This document shows positions 24,638-35,096 of a stretch of DNA of 40,478 nucleotides, one piece after another. The translations under genes and the position numbers were made by a program. This DNA is from Bacillota bacterium (GTDB lineage Bacteria; Bacillota; Sulfobacillia; JAUYEG01). The notes under the pieces are model-generated. The model worked only from the letters and a program-made list of their open reading frames with translations. It was not told the origin of the DNA and ran no database searches. Numbering within the stretch: the first letter of the stretch is position 1; the number at the start of each line of letters is the position of its first letter. The stretch spans positions 1-40,478 of the forward strand of contig JAUYEG010000122.1 of assembly GCA_030691505.1 (NCBI GenBank), in the 5' to 3' direction.

Positions 24638-26847
24638 GTAAGCGGGACCTGCTGCTCGAGATCGGGATGGAGGAAGTGCCGGCGCGGTTTCTGCCCGGCT
24701 TCGTCGCCGGTCTTCGTGAGGCCCTGACGGGCGCGCTGCGGGCGGCGCGGCTCGAACACGGTCCGGTCAAGGGCTACGGCGCGCCGCGCCGCGTGGCCGT
24801 GCTGGCCCAAGGTGTCGACGAGCGCCAGGCGGACCGGGAGGTGGAGACCAGGGGCCCGTCGGCCGCGGCCGCATATGACGCGGAGGGCCGGCCGACCAGG
24901 GCGGCGGGAGGCTTCGCGCGCGGACAGGGGGTCCCGGTCGAGGAGCTCGCGCGCCGGGGCACGCCGGCAGGCGAATATGTCTTTGCGCGGCGCACCGAGC
25001 ACGGGCGCCTGACCGCCGAGCTGCTGCCCGCCATGGTCTCGGACATGCTCTATGGCCTGCAGTTCCCGCGCCAGATGCGCTGGGGCGACTGCGACTTCCT
25101 GTTTGTGCGCCCGATCCGGTGGCTGCTGTGCATGCTGGGCTCGGAGCCGGTGCGCGTCGCCCTCTCCGGCCTGCCCGCGGACCTGGATGATCCACCGGGG
25201 CACAGCCGCGGGCACAGGTTCCTGGCTCCCGGCCTGGTGCGGGTGACGGATGCCCGCGGCTACAGCGAGGCGCTGCGCAAGGCAAGCGTCATCGTCGACC
25301 CCGCCGAGCGCGAGAAGCTCATCAGCGACGGGGCCGCCGCGCTGGCGGCCGGGGCAAAGGGCACGATAGACTTGCTGCCGGACCTGCTCGAGGAGCTCGT
25401 CTGGCTTGCCGAACACCCGTACCCGGTGCTGGGGTCCTTTGCCGAAAGCCATTTGGAGCTCCCCGAGGCGATCCTGACGACGTCGATGAGGTACCACCAG
25501 AGGTTCTTTCCGGTGCGACGCGGCGCCGGCGGCGAGCTCGCCGCTGCCTTCGTCGCCGTGCGCGATGGAGGCGGGGAGCATCTTGACGTGGTGCGGCGCG
25601 GGTACGAGCGCGTGCTGGCGGCCAGGCTGGCCGACGCGGAGTTTTTCTTCAGGGAGGACCGCAAGCGGTCACTCGCGGCGGGCGCCGCCGAACTCGCGGG
25701 CGTAACCTACCACGAGCGCCTCGGATCCATGGCCGACAAGACACGTCGCCTGCGGCACCTCGGTGTATGGCTAGCGGTCCAGCTTGGGCTTTCCGCCGAC
25801 CAGGCCGGGCAGGTGGACCGTGCGGCCGAGCTGGCCAAGTGCGATCTGGTCACGCGCGTCGTCCGGGAGTTCCCGGTGCTGCAGGGGATCATCGGGGGCG
25901 AGTACGCGCGGCTGGACCGCGAGGACGAGGCGGTGGCCGCCGCCATCGCCTCGCAGTATCTTCCGGCGGATGAGGCCGCGGGCCATGCGGGCGGCGCGGG
26001 CCGCACGGGCGGGGCGCGGGGCGCGGGCGGCCGGAACGGCGCCGGCAGCGCGAAGGTCGCCCTGGCCCTGGCTGTGGCGGACCGGGCCGACTCCCTGGTG
26101 GGACACGCTTTCGCGGGCGTGCGGCCCACCGGGTCGGAGGACCCGTATGGGATGCGCCGGGCAGCCTCCGGCGTTGTGGCATGGCTTCGCGCTAACGGCT
26201 GCCACGTGCGGCTCGACGAGCTCGCGGACGCGGCGGGGCGGGCGTACCGCGAGGTAAACGGTTTCGACGGCGAGGCCCTGCAGACCGCGGCGGGCGAGGT
26301 GCTGCAGCTGCTTACGTTTCGCCTTGAAGCGCTGCTCGGCGAGGAAGGATGCGCGTACGACGAGATCGCCGCGACGGCTGCCTCGACGGGACTGGCCCTG
26401 GTTCCCGGGCTGTGGTCCAGCGCCTGCGGCGCGCTCGGGCAGGCCAGACGACAGGCCTGGTTTGCCGACGTGGTCGCAGGCGGCGTGCGGGCCGCCGGGC
26501 TGGGGGCCGGTGCCCTGGCGGGTTTGACCGGCCCGGCACGCCCGGAGGGGTTTGTAGCGCCCGAGGAGGGCGAGTTGCACCGCGCCTGCCAGGCGGCGGC
26601 CCCAGAGCTGACGCAACACCTGGAGTCGGGCAGGTTCATAGACTACTGGCGGCGTCTGCTGGAGCTCAAGGAGCCGCTGGACCGCTTCCTGGACCGGGTG
26701 CTGGTCATGGCGCCCGAAGAAGACCTGCGCCGCAACCGTCTGGCTCTCTGTGGCACAGCCCACGACCTGTACGCGCGCGCCGGCGACCTGAGCAAGCTGG
26801 TCACGGCGCCCGCCGGTACGGCAGAGGAGACGCGGGGGGCGAGGTGA
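24634..26847 (+). CDS. glyS: glycyl-tRNA synthetase beta subunit
   Basis: 737 residues from GTG 24634, longer than the usual roughly 690. N-terminal B-domain ([28 protein letters not shown]), a RYHQRFFPV segment, an HD-like region ([27 protein letters not shown]) and a C-terminal anticodon-binding domain (FFDRVLVM-like, here [12 protein letters not shown]). It binds tRNA-Gly. A Gly/Arg/Ala-rich insert (about 447-470) accounts for part of the extra length. Its gene is followed by ppsR after 28 bases, with no ccpN in between as in Bacillus. Confidence 0.96.
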   Translation: MSKRDLLLEIGMEEVPARFLPGFVAGLREALTGALRAARLEHGPVKGYGAPRRVAVLAQGVDERQADREVETRGPSAAAAYDAEGRPTRAAGGFARGQGVPVEELARRGTPAGEYVFARRTEHGRLTAELLPAMVSDMLYGLQFPRQMRWGDCDFLFVRPIRWLLCMLGSEPVRVALSGLPADLDDPPGHSRGHRFLAPGLVRVTDARGYSEALRKASVIVDPAEREKLISDGAAALAAGAKGTIDLLPDLLEELVWLAEHPYPVLGSFAESHLELPEAILTTSMRYHQRFFPVRRGAGGELAAAFVAVRDGGGEHLDVVRRGYERVLAARLADAEFFFREDRKRSLAAGAAELAGVTYHERLGSMADKTRRLRHLGVWLAVQLGLSADQAGQVDRAAELAKCDLVTRVVREFPVLQGIIGGEYARLDREDEAVAAAIASQYLPADEAAGHAGGAGRTGGARGAGGRNGAGSAKVALALAVADRADSLVGHAFAGVRPTGSEDPYGMRRAASGVVAWLRANGCHVRLDELADAAGRAYREVNGFDGEALQTAAGEVLQLLTFRLEALLGEEGCAYDEIAATAASTGLALVPGLWSSACGALGQARRQAWFADVVAGGVRAAGLGAGALAGLTGPARPEGFVAPEEGELHRACQAAAPELTQHLESGRFIDYWRRLLELKEPLDRFLDRVLVMAPEEDLRRNRLALCGTAHDLYARAGDLSKLVTAPAGTAEETRGAR

Positions 26848-26875
26848 AACACCTCACAGGTCAGAGGGGGATCGG

Positions 26876-27739
26876 ATGAGACGCAGCCGCAGGAAGAAAG
26901 GCGCCGCCGGGCCGGACTTGTTCTCCGACCGGCCGGTTGTCTATGTCGTGTCGGACTCCATCGGCGAAACGGCCGAGCTGGTGACCAGGGCGGCCCTGAG
27001 TCAGTTTAACGGCGGGCGGGTCGAGATCTTCCGCATCCCCTACGTTGAAAACGAGGAAGCCGTCCACGACGTCATCGCCCAGGCCGAGGGCCAGCAGTGC
27101 ATCATCGTCTATACGCTTGTGTACCCCGCATTGCGGGCGCTGATGAGGGCACGCACCGAGGAAGCGGGCATCCCCAGCGTGGATATCATGGGCCCGATGA
27201 TGGACGCCCTGGCGAGCATCGTCACCGGCGAGCCGCGCCTGCAGCCGGGCCTGGTGCACCAGCTCGACGAGGAGTACTTCAAGCGCGTCGAGGCCATCGA
27301 GTTTGCCGTCAAATATGACGACGGGCGCGACCCGCGCGGCCTCCTCAAGGCCGACGCCGTGCTCATCGGGGTCTCGCGCACATCCAAGACTCCGGTGAGC
27401 CTGTATCTGGCCAACCGGGGGATCAAGGTCGCCAACGTCCCGCTTGTACCGGAAATCCCCGAGCCCGAGGAGCTCTCGCTGCTGCCCAAGGGCCGGGTTA
27501 TCGGCATGCAGATCGACCCCATCGCGCTCCGGCAGATCCGTGAGGAGAGGCTGCGAACCCTGGGACTCGCCATGGGCGCCGACTATGCGGACCCGGGTCG
27601 CATCGAGCGCGAGGTGGAGCACGCCGGCGCTGTGTTCCGCAAGCTGGGATGTCCAGTCGTTGACGTAACGAGCCGTGCGGTTGAGGAAACCGCCAGCCGG
27701 GTTCTGGAGATCGTGCAACGCCACAACGCGGAGCTGTAG
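26876..27739 (+). CDS. PPDK regulatory kinase/phosphorylase (DUF299)
   Basis: 287 residues from ATG 26876 (AGGGGGATCGG upstream). YVVSDSIGETAELV opens the family domain; GVSRTSKTPVSLYLA carries the P-loop-like GxSRTSKT used for nucleotide binding; IPYVENEE and GITPQ-region equivalents are also present. The enzyme inactivates pyruvate phosphate dikinase by ADP-dependent phosphorylation of the threonine two residues before the catalytic histidine, and reverses it with phosphate. The target, ppdK, is the next gene. Confidence 0.95.
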   Translation: MRRSRRKKGAAGPDLFSDRPVVYVVSDSIGETAELVTRAALSQFNGGRVEIFRIPYVENEEAVHDVIAQAEGQQCIIVYTLVYPALRALMRARTEEAGIPSVDIMGPMMDALASIVTGEPRLQPGLVHQLDEEYFKRVEAIEFAVKYDDGRDPRGLLKADAVLIGVSRTSKTPVSLYLANRGIKVANVPLVPEIPEPEELSLLPKGRVIGMQIDPIALRQIREERLRTLGLAMGADYADPGRIEREVEHAGAVFRKLGCPVVDVTSRAVEETASRVLEIVQRHNAEL

Positions 27740-27773
27740 CCAAGCCGCGACACGTCTGGAGGCCTTTGCGAAG

Positions 27774-30491
27774 ATGACGGGCGACAGGTTTGTGTTCAAG
27801 TTTACCGAGGGCGACGCCTCGATGCGGGCCCTGCTGGGCGGCAAGGGCGCAGGCCTGGCGGAGATGACCCGGATCGGCCTGCCGGTGCCGCCCGGGTTCA
27901 CCATCGTGTCGCGCGCCTGCATCGCCTACCACGAGTCGGGCCGGGAGTTGCCGCCGGGCCTGGAAGAGCAGGTGGGCTCGGCGCTGGCCGAGCTAGAGGC
28001 CGCAATGGGCAAGCAGCTGGGAGACGCCGCGAACCCGCTCCTCGTGTCCGTGAGGTCGGGCGCGGCCGTGTCGATGCCCGGCATGATGGACACGATCCTC
28101 AACCTCGGCCTCAACGACCAGGCAGCGGAGGGGCTGGCACAGGTCACGGGCGACCGGCGCTTCGCGCTGGACTGCTACCGGCGCCTGCTGCAGATGTTCG
28201 GCGAAGTCGTGCTCAAGGTCTCCGCCCGCACGTTCGAGGATCTGCTGACAGCCGCGCGCGACCGCGCTGGCGCGCGGCACGACCACGAACTGGGCCCCGC
28301 GGAGCTTGGCCGGGTTGTTGACCGGTTTAAATCGGCCATCCAGCGCGGCGCGGGGGTCTCCTTTCCGCAGGAGCCGCGCCAGCAGTTGATTCTTGCCGTG
28401 CGGGCCGTGTTCGAGTCCTGGCAAAACGAGCGCGCCCGCGTCTACCGGCGCCTCAACTCCATCCCCGACGACCTCGGCACTGCGGTCAACGTGCAGGCCA
28501 TGGCGTTCGGAAACTCCGGCCCCACGTCGGGCTCCGGCGTGCTCTTCACCCGCCATCCGGCAACCGGCGAAAGGCGCATCCTCGGCGAGTACCTGCCCAA
28601 CGCGCAGGGCGAGGATGTCGTTGCCGGCATCCGCACCCCGTACCCGGTAGCGCGCCTGCGCGATGAGCTGCCCGAGGTCTACGGCGAGCTGGAACGCGTC
28701 TCGGCGCTGCTTGAGAGGCACTACCGCGAGGTGCAGGACATCGAGTTTACCGTAGAGCACGGGCGGCTCTTTGTGCTGCAGACCAGGAGCGCCAACCTCA
28801 CCGCCGAGGCGTCGGTACGGCGGGCGGTGGATTTCGTCAGCGAGGGGCTGATCGACCGGAGCGAGGCCGTGCGGCGCGTGTCCGCCGAGACGGTCGAGCG
28901 GCTGCTGCACAGGCGGATCGACCCGCGGTCGCGGGTCGAGGTCCTGTCGCGCGGCCTGCCCGCCTCGCCCGGCGCGGCGACCGGCAGCGTCGTTTTCGAC
29001 GCCGACCGGGCCGAGAAGATGGCCGCCAAGGGTCAGCGTGTGCTGCTGGTCAGGCCGGAGACGACCCCCGACGACATCCACGGCATGGTCGCGTCCGAGG
29101 GCGTGCTGACAAGCCGCGGCGGCATGACCTGCCACGCCGCGATCGTCGCCCGGCACATGGGCAAGCCGTGTGTGGTCGGGTGCGATGAGCTGCGCATCGA
29201 CCTGGGGGCGGCGGTGTTCGCTGTCCGCGGGCGGTCTTTCGCCGAGGGGGATGTCATCTCGATCGACGGTGCCAGCGGCGAGGTCATCGAAGGCGAGGTG
29301 CGCCTGATCGATCCCGACCTCTCGCCGGCCCTGCTGACGGTGCTGGATTGGGCCGACGAGATCCGCCGCCTCGGGGTGCGGGCCAACGCCGACACGCCCG
29401 GTGATGCGGCGCGCGCCCGGTCGTTCGGGGCGCAGGGCATCGGGCTTTGCCGGACCGAGCACATGTTCATGGCCCAGGACCGGCTGCCGGTCGTGCAGGA
29501 GATGATCATGGCCGAAACCGTCGAGGAGCGCCAGGCCGCCCTGGTCAGGCTGCTGCCGATGCAGCAGGGCGACTTCCGCGGCATTCTCGAGGCCATGGAC
29601 GGCCTTCCGGTGACCATCAGGCTGCTCGACCCGCCGCTTCACGAGTTTCTGCCCAACATCGAGGAACTGGAGGCCAGGATGCGGCGCCTGCGGGAGCGCG
29701 TGCGCCGGCTGGCCAGGGGGTCCGACCTCGGCAGGTCGCGGGGCAAGGCCGAAGAGGCGCTTGAGGAGCTTGACCGGACCCGGCGGATGGTCCGGCGGGC
29801 GCGGGCCCTGCAGGAGGTCAACCCGATGCTCGGGTTGCGCGGCTGCCGCCTCGGCATCGTCTACCCGGAGATCTACGAGATGCAGGCCCGGGCTATCTTC
29901 CAGGCCGCAGCCGAGCTCATCGCCGCGGGCCGCAATCCGCTCCCCGAGGTGATGATCCCGCTGGTCGGGCACGTGCGGGAGCTTGAGATCACGCGGCAGA
30001 TGGTCGAGCGCGTCGCCGTCCAGGTCCGGGGCGCGACGGGCTGCGATTTCCCGGTCGTGATCGGGACCATGATCGAGATACCGCGCGCCGCGCTCACGGC
30101 CGGGGAGATCGCCGGACAGGCGGAGTTTTTCTCCTTTGGCACCAACGACCTGACCCAGACGACGTTCGGTTTCTCGCGCGACGATGCGGAGGGCAAGTTC
30201 CTGCACCACTACAGCCAGGCCAAAGTGCTCAAGGACAACCCTTTCGCGGTCCTCGACCGGGACGGCGTGGGGAGGCTGATCGAGATCGGGGTCTCGGCCG
30301 GGCGCCGGGCCAAGCCTCACCTCAAGGTCGGCATCTGCGGCGAGCACGGCGGCGAGCCCCGCTCGATCGCGTTTTGCCATGAGGTCGGGCTCGACTACGT
30401 CAGCTGCTCGCCGTACCGTGTGCCGGTGGCACGCCTGGCTGCGGCGCACGCCGCGCTCGCGGCCGGCGCAAACGCTCACCGGGACGGCTGA
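27774..30491 (+). CDS. ppdK: pyruvate, phosphate dikinase
   Basis: 905 residues from ATG 27774 (CTGGAGG upstream). Order: ATP-grasp nucleotide-binding domain (GGKGAGLAEM near 25, VSVRSGAAVSMPGMMDT near 90), central swivelling domain with catalytic H454 in SRGGMTCHAAIVARH, and a C-terminal PEP/pyruvate TIM barrel (GLCRTEHMF, GTNDLTQ, CGEHGG). Interconverts pyruvate, ATP and phosphate with PEP, AMP and pyrophosphate, for gluconeogenesis or pyrophosphate-linked glycolysis. T452 is the expected regulatory site of the preceding gene product. Frame is intact. Confidence 0.97.
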   Translation: MTGDRFVFKFTEGDASMRALLGGKGAGLAEMTRIGLPVPPGFTIVSRACIAYHESGRELPPGLEEQVGSALAELEAAMGKQLGDAANPLLVSVRSGAAVSMPGMMDTILNLGLNDQAAEGLAQVTGDRRFALDCYRRLLQMFGEVVLKVSARTFEDLLTAARDRAGARHDHELGPAELGRVVDRFKSAIQRGAGVSFPQEPRQQLILAVRAVFESWQNERARVYRRLNSIPDDLGTAVNVQAMAFGNSGPTSGSGVLFTRHPATGERRILGEYLPNAQGEDVVAGIRTPYPVARLRDELPEVYGELERVSALLERHYREVQDIEFTVEHGRLFVLQTRSANLTAEASVRRAVDFVSEGLIDRSEAVRRVSAETVERLLHRRIDPRSRVEVLSRGLPASPGAATGSVVFDADRAEKMAAKGQRVLLVRPETTPDDIHGMVASEGVLTSRGGMTCHAAIVARHMGKPCVVGCDELRIDLGAAVFAVRGRSFAEGDVISIDGASGEVIEGEVRLIDPDLSPALLTVLDWADEIRRLGVRANADTPGDAARARSFGAQGIGLCRTEHMFMAQDRLPVVQEMIMAETVEERQAALVRLLPMQQGDFRGILEAMDGLPVTIRLLDPPLHEFLPNIEELEARMRRLRERVRRLARGSDLGRSRGKAEEALEELDRTRRMVRRARALQEVNPMLGLRGCRLGIVYPEIYEMQARAIFQAAAELIAAGRNPLPEVMIPLVGHVRELEITRQMVERVAVQVRGATGCDFPVVIGTMIEIPRAALTAGEIAGQAEFFSFGTNDLTQTTFGFSRDDAEGKFLHHYSQAKVLKDNPFAVLDRDGVGRLIEIGVSAGRRAKPHLKVGICGEHGGEPRSIAFCHEVGLDYVSCSPYRVPVARLAAAHAALAAGANAHRDG

Positions 30492-30583
30492 CGGCTTAGC
30501 CCCTCAACCCTCGCTGGGGCACAGGCATTAGGCCCCGCGGCGCCGAACCTCCCGGAAGTACTAACCCGGAGGGGAGAGCGCCG

Positions 30584-31756
30584 TTGGGACATGATCGCGA
30601 CGCCTCAGTCCGCCTGCGCATGGAGGATCGGGAGGAGGACTACCTCTCCCCGCATGCAGTCAAGAGCCGGTCCTCGCGGGGCCGGGCGCGTTCCGAGGAG
30701 CCATGCCCGGTGCGCACCGTATTCCAACGCGACCGCGACCGGATCGTCCACAGCAAGGCCTTCCGGCGTCTCAAACACAAGACCCAGGTTTTCATCGCCC
30801 CGGGCGGCGACCACTACCGCACCCGTCTGACGCACACGCTTGAGGTCGCGCAGGTCGCCCGGACCATCGCCCGAGGGATGCGGCTCAACGAGGACCTGAC
30901 CGAGGCCGCCGCGCTCGGTCATGATTTGGGGCACACGCCGTTTGGCCATCTGGGCGAGGACGTATTGGATGAAAGGCTGCAGGCCCTCGTCAGGGCCGGG
31001 CTGTGGACGCCGGCGGGGAGCGCGGGGAGCGCGGGCGGCGCGGGCGGCGCGGATGGCGCGGATTTGGGCGTGGGCGTGGATTCGGCCCGGTTTCGCCACA
31101 GCGCGCAGAGCTTGAGGGTCGTCGACATCCTGGAGGGCGACGGCGGTCTCAACCTGACCTGGGAGGTACGCGACGGCATCCGCGAGCACTCGTCCGAGGG
31201 GCGGCCCGGGACTCGCGAGGGGCAGATAGTGCAGCTCGCCGACCGCATCGCCTATCTCAACCACGACATCGACGACGCGGTGCGGGCTGGGGTGCTCTCC
31301 CCCGCGTGCATCCCCGCGGCAGTGACGGAAGTGCTTGGCGAGCGGCATTCCCAGCGTATCAACACCATGGTGGTCGACGTGATCAATAGCGGCCCTGACG
31401 GCGCCGTTGTCGCCTTTAGCCCGGAGGTCGCGGACGCGGCCGACGCGCTGGAGGATTTCATGTTTGAGCATGTCTACCTCGGGTCGGGCACGGTCAAGGA
31501 GCGCGAGCGTGCGGCGCGCCTGCTGGAGATGCTGTTTGGTTTCTACATGGAGCATCCGGAGGAGCTGCGCGAGCCGCCCTATGGAGGGGCTGTCTCGCCG
31601 GCGGTCGAGCTCCCGCGCGCCGTCGCCGACTACGTCGCGGGGATGACCGACCGTTTTGCGATAGAGCAGTTCCAGTACCACTTCATACCGTCCCCGATCG
31701 GGGCGGGCGGGCGCGGCGAGGGTGGGGCGGCGGGCGGCGGCGGAGCGGGCGGCTAG
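30584..31756 (+). CDS. dgt: dGTPase-like HD deoxynucleotide triphosphohydrolase
   Basis: 390 residues from TTG 30584 with GGAGGGGAGAG upstream. HD motifs: KHKTQVF, RTRLTHTLEVAQVARTIAR and GHDLGHTPFGHLGED, then DRIAYLNHDIDDA. Hydrolyses dGTP or other dNTPs to the nucleoside and triphosphate, balancing DNA precursor pools. It lies 23 bases before dnaG, a common association. A Gly/Ala/Ser insert (about 144-165) and a Gly-rich C-terminal tail are unusual and made from short GC-rich repeats. Confidence 0.93.
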   Translation: MGHDRDASVRLRMEDREEDYLSPHAVKSRSSRGRARSEEPCPVRTVFQRDRDRIVHSKAFRRLKHKTQVFIAPGGDHYRTRLTHTLEVAQVARTIARGMRLNEDLTEAAALGHDLGHTPFGHLGEDVLDERLQALVRAGLWTPAGSAGSAGGAGGADGADLGVGVDSARFRHSAQSLRVVDILEGDGGLNLTWEVRDGIREHSSEGRPGTREGQIVQLADRIAYLNHDIDDAVRAGVLSPACIPAAVTEVLGERHSQRINTMVVDVINSGPDGAVVAFSPEVADAADALEDFMFEHVYLGSGTVKERERAARLLEMLFGFYMEHPEELREPPYGGAVSPAVELPRAVADYVAGMTDRFAIEQFQYHFIPSPIGAGGRGEGGAAGGGGAGG

Positions 31757-31779
31757 GGAGCAAGAACGCGGAAGGAAAC

Positions 31780-33729
31780 ATGCCGGACGTGGCGAACACA
31801 GGCAGGTCCTTTTTCGATAACCGGTTTGTGGACGAGGTTCGAAGCAGCACCGACATCGTTGAGCTGATCGGCGAGTCCGTGGCGCTCAGGCGGCGGGGCC
31901 GCAACCACCTTGGTCTCTGCCCTTTCCACAACGAGAAAACCGCATCGTTTACCGTTTCCGCTGAGAAGCAGATCTTTTACTGCTTCGGATGCGGCGCCGG
32001 CGGGGATGTCTTCAGCTACGTCCAGAAAAAGCAGGGGCTCACCTTTCCCGAAAGCGTGCGGCTGCTGGCCGAAAGGGCCGGCCTGCGCCCTCCGGAGCAG
32101 GACCTCAGTCCTGCGGAGGCCGCCCGGGCGGCGGAACTGGCCCGGCTGCGGGAACTGCACGAGATGGCCTGCGTCCAATACGAGCGCTGGCTGTGGGGCG
32201 ACCCGGGGAAGCCGGCGCTGGAATACCTGCGCAGGCGCGGCCTGTCGGACCAGACGATCAAGGACTTTCGCCTCGGCTGGGCCCTGCCGGGGTGGGACGG
32301 GCTGGTGCAGGGCCTCGGGCAGCGCGGCGTGCAGGGTGCGGCGCTGGTACGGGCCGGGCTGGCCGGGGAAGCTGAGGGCGGAAAGCGGGTATACGACCGG
32401 TTTCGCGGCCGGGTGATGTTCCCGATCTGCGACGGCCGTGGGCAGGTCATCGCCTTCGGGGGGCGTGTGCTCCCCGGCAACGAGGATCCGCAGTCGCCGA
32501 AGTACCTCAACTCCCCGGAGACCGACCTTTTCGTTAAAGGGAGGCAGCTCTACGGCCTGCACCTGGCGCGGCCGGCGATTCGGGAACGCGGCGGGGCGGT
32601 AATCGTAGAGGGGTACATGGACGCCCTGGCTTGCCACCAGGCCGGCTTCAAGCACGCAGTGGCGTCGCTGGGGACTGCGCTGACCGTCGTCCAGGGGCGC
32701 ATGCTGCTGACGATGGCCAGGGACATCAGCGTGGCCTACGATGCCGACGCCGCCGGGCAGGCGGCGACGCTGCGCGGCCTGGAGGTCCTGGCGATGGTGG
32801 GCGCGGAAATCAGGGTCGTCAACCTCCCAGAGGGCAAGGACCCGGACGAATGCATCCAGCGCGGCGGTGCGTCGGCCTTTGCGGACGCTCTCGACCAGGC
32901 TGAAGACTACCTGCTATACCGCTTCCGGCTTGCGCGGGCGGCGGCGGAAGCCAAATACGGGCGGGGCACGGCGCGGGCGGCTGCCGCGACCGCAGCCGCG
33001 GTGGCCCCGGGGCTGGTCCTGGTCGCCAGCGCGGTGGCCCGCGAGTCGTACGTGCAACGTTTTGCGCGCGAGTTGGGCGTGAGCGAGGCCAGTGTGCTGG
33101 CCGAGGTGCGCCGGGCGGCGCGGCCTGCCGCGCAGGCGGGCGGCGGTGGCGCTCCAGCGTCTGACGCAGGGCATATAGCCGCTCCTAACAGGGATAATAA
33201 AGGAAATATTGGCTCAGGGTTGCTTGCGGGCCCGGCATACCGGCAAGCTGAGGAGCAACTCATCGCCGCCCTGCTGATGCACCCGGAGCTTGTCAACGAA
33301 GTAGCTGGAGGGATAGAGCCGGCGGATTTCCCGGATGAGGCCTGCCGGCACGTGGTTGAGATGCTGCTTGCGGCGGCGCCCGCGCGGGCGGACGGCGCGG
33401 CGGCGGGGGCTGATAGAGCGGCAGTGGACCCTGCCCAGCAGGATCTGGCTCACGGTCTGATTCGCGCTCTTGAGCAACAAGGCCAGCTGGAAGCGGCGTC
33501 ATTGATCGGAAGGCTTGCGGTGACGGACGAGGTTGGCAAGGAACATTGCGTACGCGTCGTGCAGGACTGTGTGCGGTTTCTGCAGGAACATAGCCTGGGC
33601 AATAGAATTATCGAGGTTCGTCAGGAAGTGCAGCGGCTGGAGCGGGCCGGTGAGCCCGTGCCAAGCCACCTGCTTGAGGAGTATACCAGGTTGGTGCGTT
33701 CGGTCAAGGGCCGGCCACCGGAGGCGTAG
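31780..33729 (+). CDS. dnaG: DNA primase
   Basis: 649 residues from ATG 31780 (GGAAGGAAAC). CHC2 zinc domain with C47, H50, C68 and C71; the RNA polymerase core with TOPRIM motif VIVEGYMDALA and YDADAAGQ; C-terminal helicase-binding domain (EEQLIAALLMHPEL). Makes RNA primers for replication. The linker between core and C-terminal domains is Gly/Ala-rich and is followed by an abruptly AT-rich stretch at about 33185-33212. sigA follows 108 bases later, the standard dnaG-sigA pair. Confidence 0.96.
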   Translation: MPDVANTGRSFFDNRFVDEVRSSTDIVELIGESVALRRRGRNHLGLCPFHNEKTASFTVSAEKQIFYCFGCGAGGDVFSYVQKKQGLTFPESVRLLAERAGLRPPEQDLSPAEAARAAELARLRELHEMACVQYERWLWGDPGKPALEYLRRRGLSDQTIKDFRLGWALPGWDGLVQGLGQRGVQGAALVRAGLAGEAEGGKRVYDRFRGRVMFPICDGRGQVIAFGGRVLPGNEDPQSPKYLNSPETDLFVKGRQLYGLHLARPAIRERGGAVIVEGYMDALACHQAGFKHAVASLGTALTVVQGRMLLTMARDISVAYDADAAGQAATLRGLEVLAMVGAEIRVVNLPEGKDPDECIQRGGASAFADALDQAEDYLLYRFRLARAAAEAKYGRGTARAAAATAAAVAPGLVLVASAVARESYVQRFARELGVSEASVLAEVRRAARPAAQAGGGGAPASDAGHIAAPNRDNKGNIGSGLLAGPAYRQAEEQLIAALLMHPELVNEVAGGIEPADFPDEACRHVVEMLLAAAPARADGAAAGADRAAVDPAQQDLAHGLIRALEQQGQLEAASLIGRLAVTDEVGKEHCVRVVQDCVRFLQEHSLGNRIIEVRQEVQRLERAGEPVPSHLLEEYTRLVRSVKGRPPEA

Positions 33730-33837
33730 CGGGGGCGTAGGCCGCGAACGTGACGTGGCGGACACCGGACTGGCCGGGGCCGGCGGATGGATGCGGCCGC
33801 GGCCGGTCATCTCGGTAGCAGCGGGGGACTCGTGATA

Positions 33838-34971
33838 ATGGACTTGAAAGTGGTCAACGCGGAAGGGGTCAAGGAACTGCTGCTGCGCGGCAAACAGCGC
33901 GGCGTTTTGACCTATCAAGAAATAGTGGACGTCCTGCAGGCCGAGGACCTCTCCACGGATCAGATTGAGGAGGTCTACGACCGGCTCGCCGAGATCAACG
34001 TCGAGGTGGTCAACGACCTGTCCGAGTCGGTCACGCTGGCCAAGGCGACCACGACCGGCGGCGACGGCGAGGCCGAGGCCGAGACCACCGAGGAGCGCGA
34101 GGAGCCCGAGGGGGCGGAGGTTACCGCCGTTCCCGAGGGCGTCTCGATGGACGACCCCGTACGCATGTACCTCAAAGAAATCGGCCGCGTACCCCTGCTC
34201 ACGGCCGAGGAGGAAGTTGCGCTCGCCAAGGGCATCGAGGCCGGCGACGACGAGGCCAAGCGCCGGCTGACCGAGGCCAACCTGAGGCTCGTCGTCAGCA
34301 TCGCCAAGCGCTACGTCGGGCGCGGCATGCTGTTTCTGGATCTGATCCAGGAGGGCAACTTGGGCCTGCTCAAAGCGGTCGAGAAGTTTGACTACCGCAA
34401 GGGGTACAAGTTTAGCACCTACGCCACGTGGTGGATCCGCCAGGCGATCACGCGGGCGATCGCCGACCAGGCCCGGACGATCCGCATCCCGGTGCACATG
34501 GTCGAAACCATCAACAAGCTCATCCGCATCTCGCGCCAGCTGCTGCAGCGGCTCGGCCGCGAGCCGGGGGCCGACGAGATCGCCAAGGAGATGGGCATCA
34601 CCGAGGAGCGCGTGCGCGAGATCATGAAGATCGCGCAGGAGCCGGTGTCGCTGGAGACCCCGATCGGCGAGGAGGAGGACAGCCACCTCGGCGACTTCAT
34701 CGAGGACCACGACGCCCCGGCGCCGGCCGAGGCGGCCTCGTTCTCGCTGCTCAAGGAGCAGCTCGAGGAGGTCCTGCGGACCCTGTCGGATCGGGAAGAG
34801 CGTGTGCTGAGGCTGCGGTTTGGCCTGGATGACGGGCGCCAGCGGACGCTTGAAGAGGTCGGGTACGTGTTTGGGGTCACGAGGGAACGCATCCGGCAGA
34901 TCGAGGCCAAGGCATTGCGCAAGCTGCGGCACCCGACGCGGAGCAAGAAGCTCAAGGATTATCTGGATTAG
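33838..34971 (+). CDS. sigA: housekeeping RNA polymerase sigma factor SigA (RpoD)
   Basis: 377 residues from ATG 33838; a GTG at 33832 is also in frame, with GGGGG at 33823-33827 between both choices. Region 1.1 (residues about 1-60), an acidic linker, region 1.2 ([11 protein letters not shown]), region 2 ([27 protein letters not shown]), region 3 and region 4.2 ([26 protein letters not shown]). Group 1 primary sigma factor that reads the TTGACA/TATAAT promoters seen in this window. Confidence 0.97.
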   Translation: MDLKVVNAEGVKELLLRGKQRGVLTYQEIVDVLQAEDLSTDQIEEVYDRLAEINVEVVNDLSESVTLAKATTTGGDGEAEAETTEEREEPEGAEVTAVPEGVSMDDPVRMYLKEIGRVPLLTAEEEVALAKGIEAGDDEAKRRLTEANLRLVVSIAKRYVGRGMLFLDLIQEGNLGLLKAVEKFDYRKGYKFSTYATWWIRQAITRAIADQARTIRIPVHMVETINKLIRISRQLLQRLGREPGADEIAKEMGITEERVREIMKIAQEPVSLETPIGEEEDSHLGDFIEDHDAPAPAEAASFSLLKEQLEEVLRTLSDREERVLRLRFGLDDGRQRTLEEVGYVFGVTRERIRQIEAKALRKLRHPTRSKKLKDYLD

Positions 34972-35016
34972 GTGTTGATGTGATCCGGGCTGTGTGCCTG
35001 AGTCGACGACGATGTC

Positions 35017-35046
35017 TTGCACGCCGCGGCGCGGCTGACATATAAT
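35017..35046 (+). promoter_or_regulatory. promoter of the tRNA-Asn gene
   Basis: A perfect TATAAT at 35041-35046 about 50 bases before the tRNA; TTGCAC at 35017-35022 is 18 bases upstream and matches TTGACA at three positions only. The -10 box is strong, the -35 box weak. Confidence 0.5.
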
Positions 35047-35096
35047 CTTCGCATGTAGCTGCAAGGCAAGGTTACGTTTGCCGCTGCAAACATAAT

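Noticed and set aside
27993-30479. An 828-codon open frame on the minus strand opposite ppdK.
   Set aside because: It mirrors a high-GC gene in a favourable phase; ppdK carries all catalytic motifs on the plus strand and the minus frame has none.
33499-35064. A 521-codon minus-strand frame opposite sigA.
   Set aside because: Shadow of sigA, whose regions 2 to 4 are complete on the plus strand.
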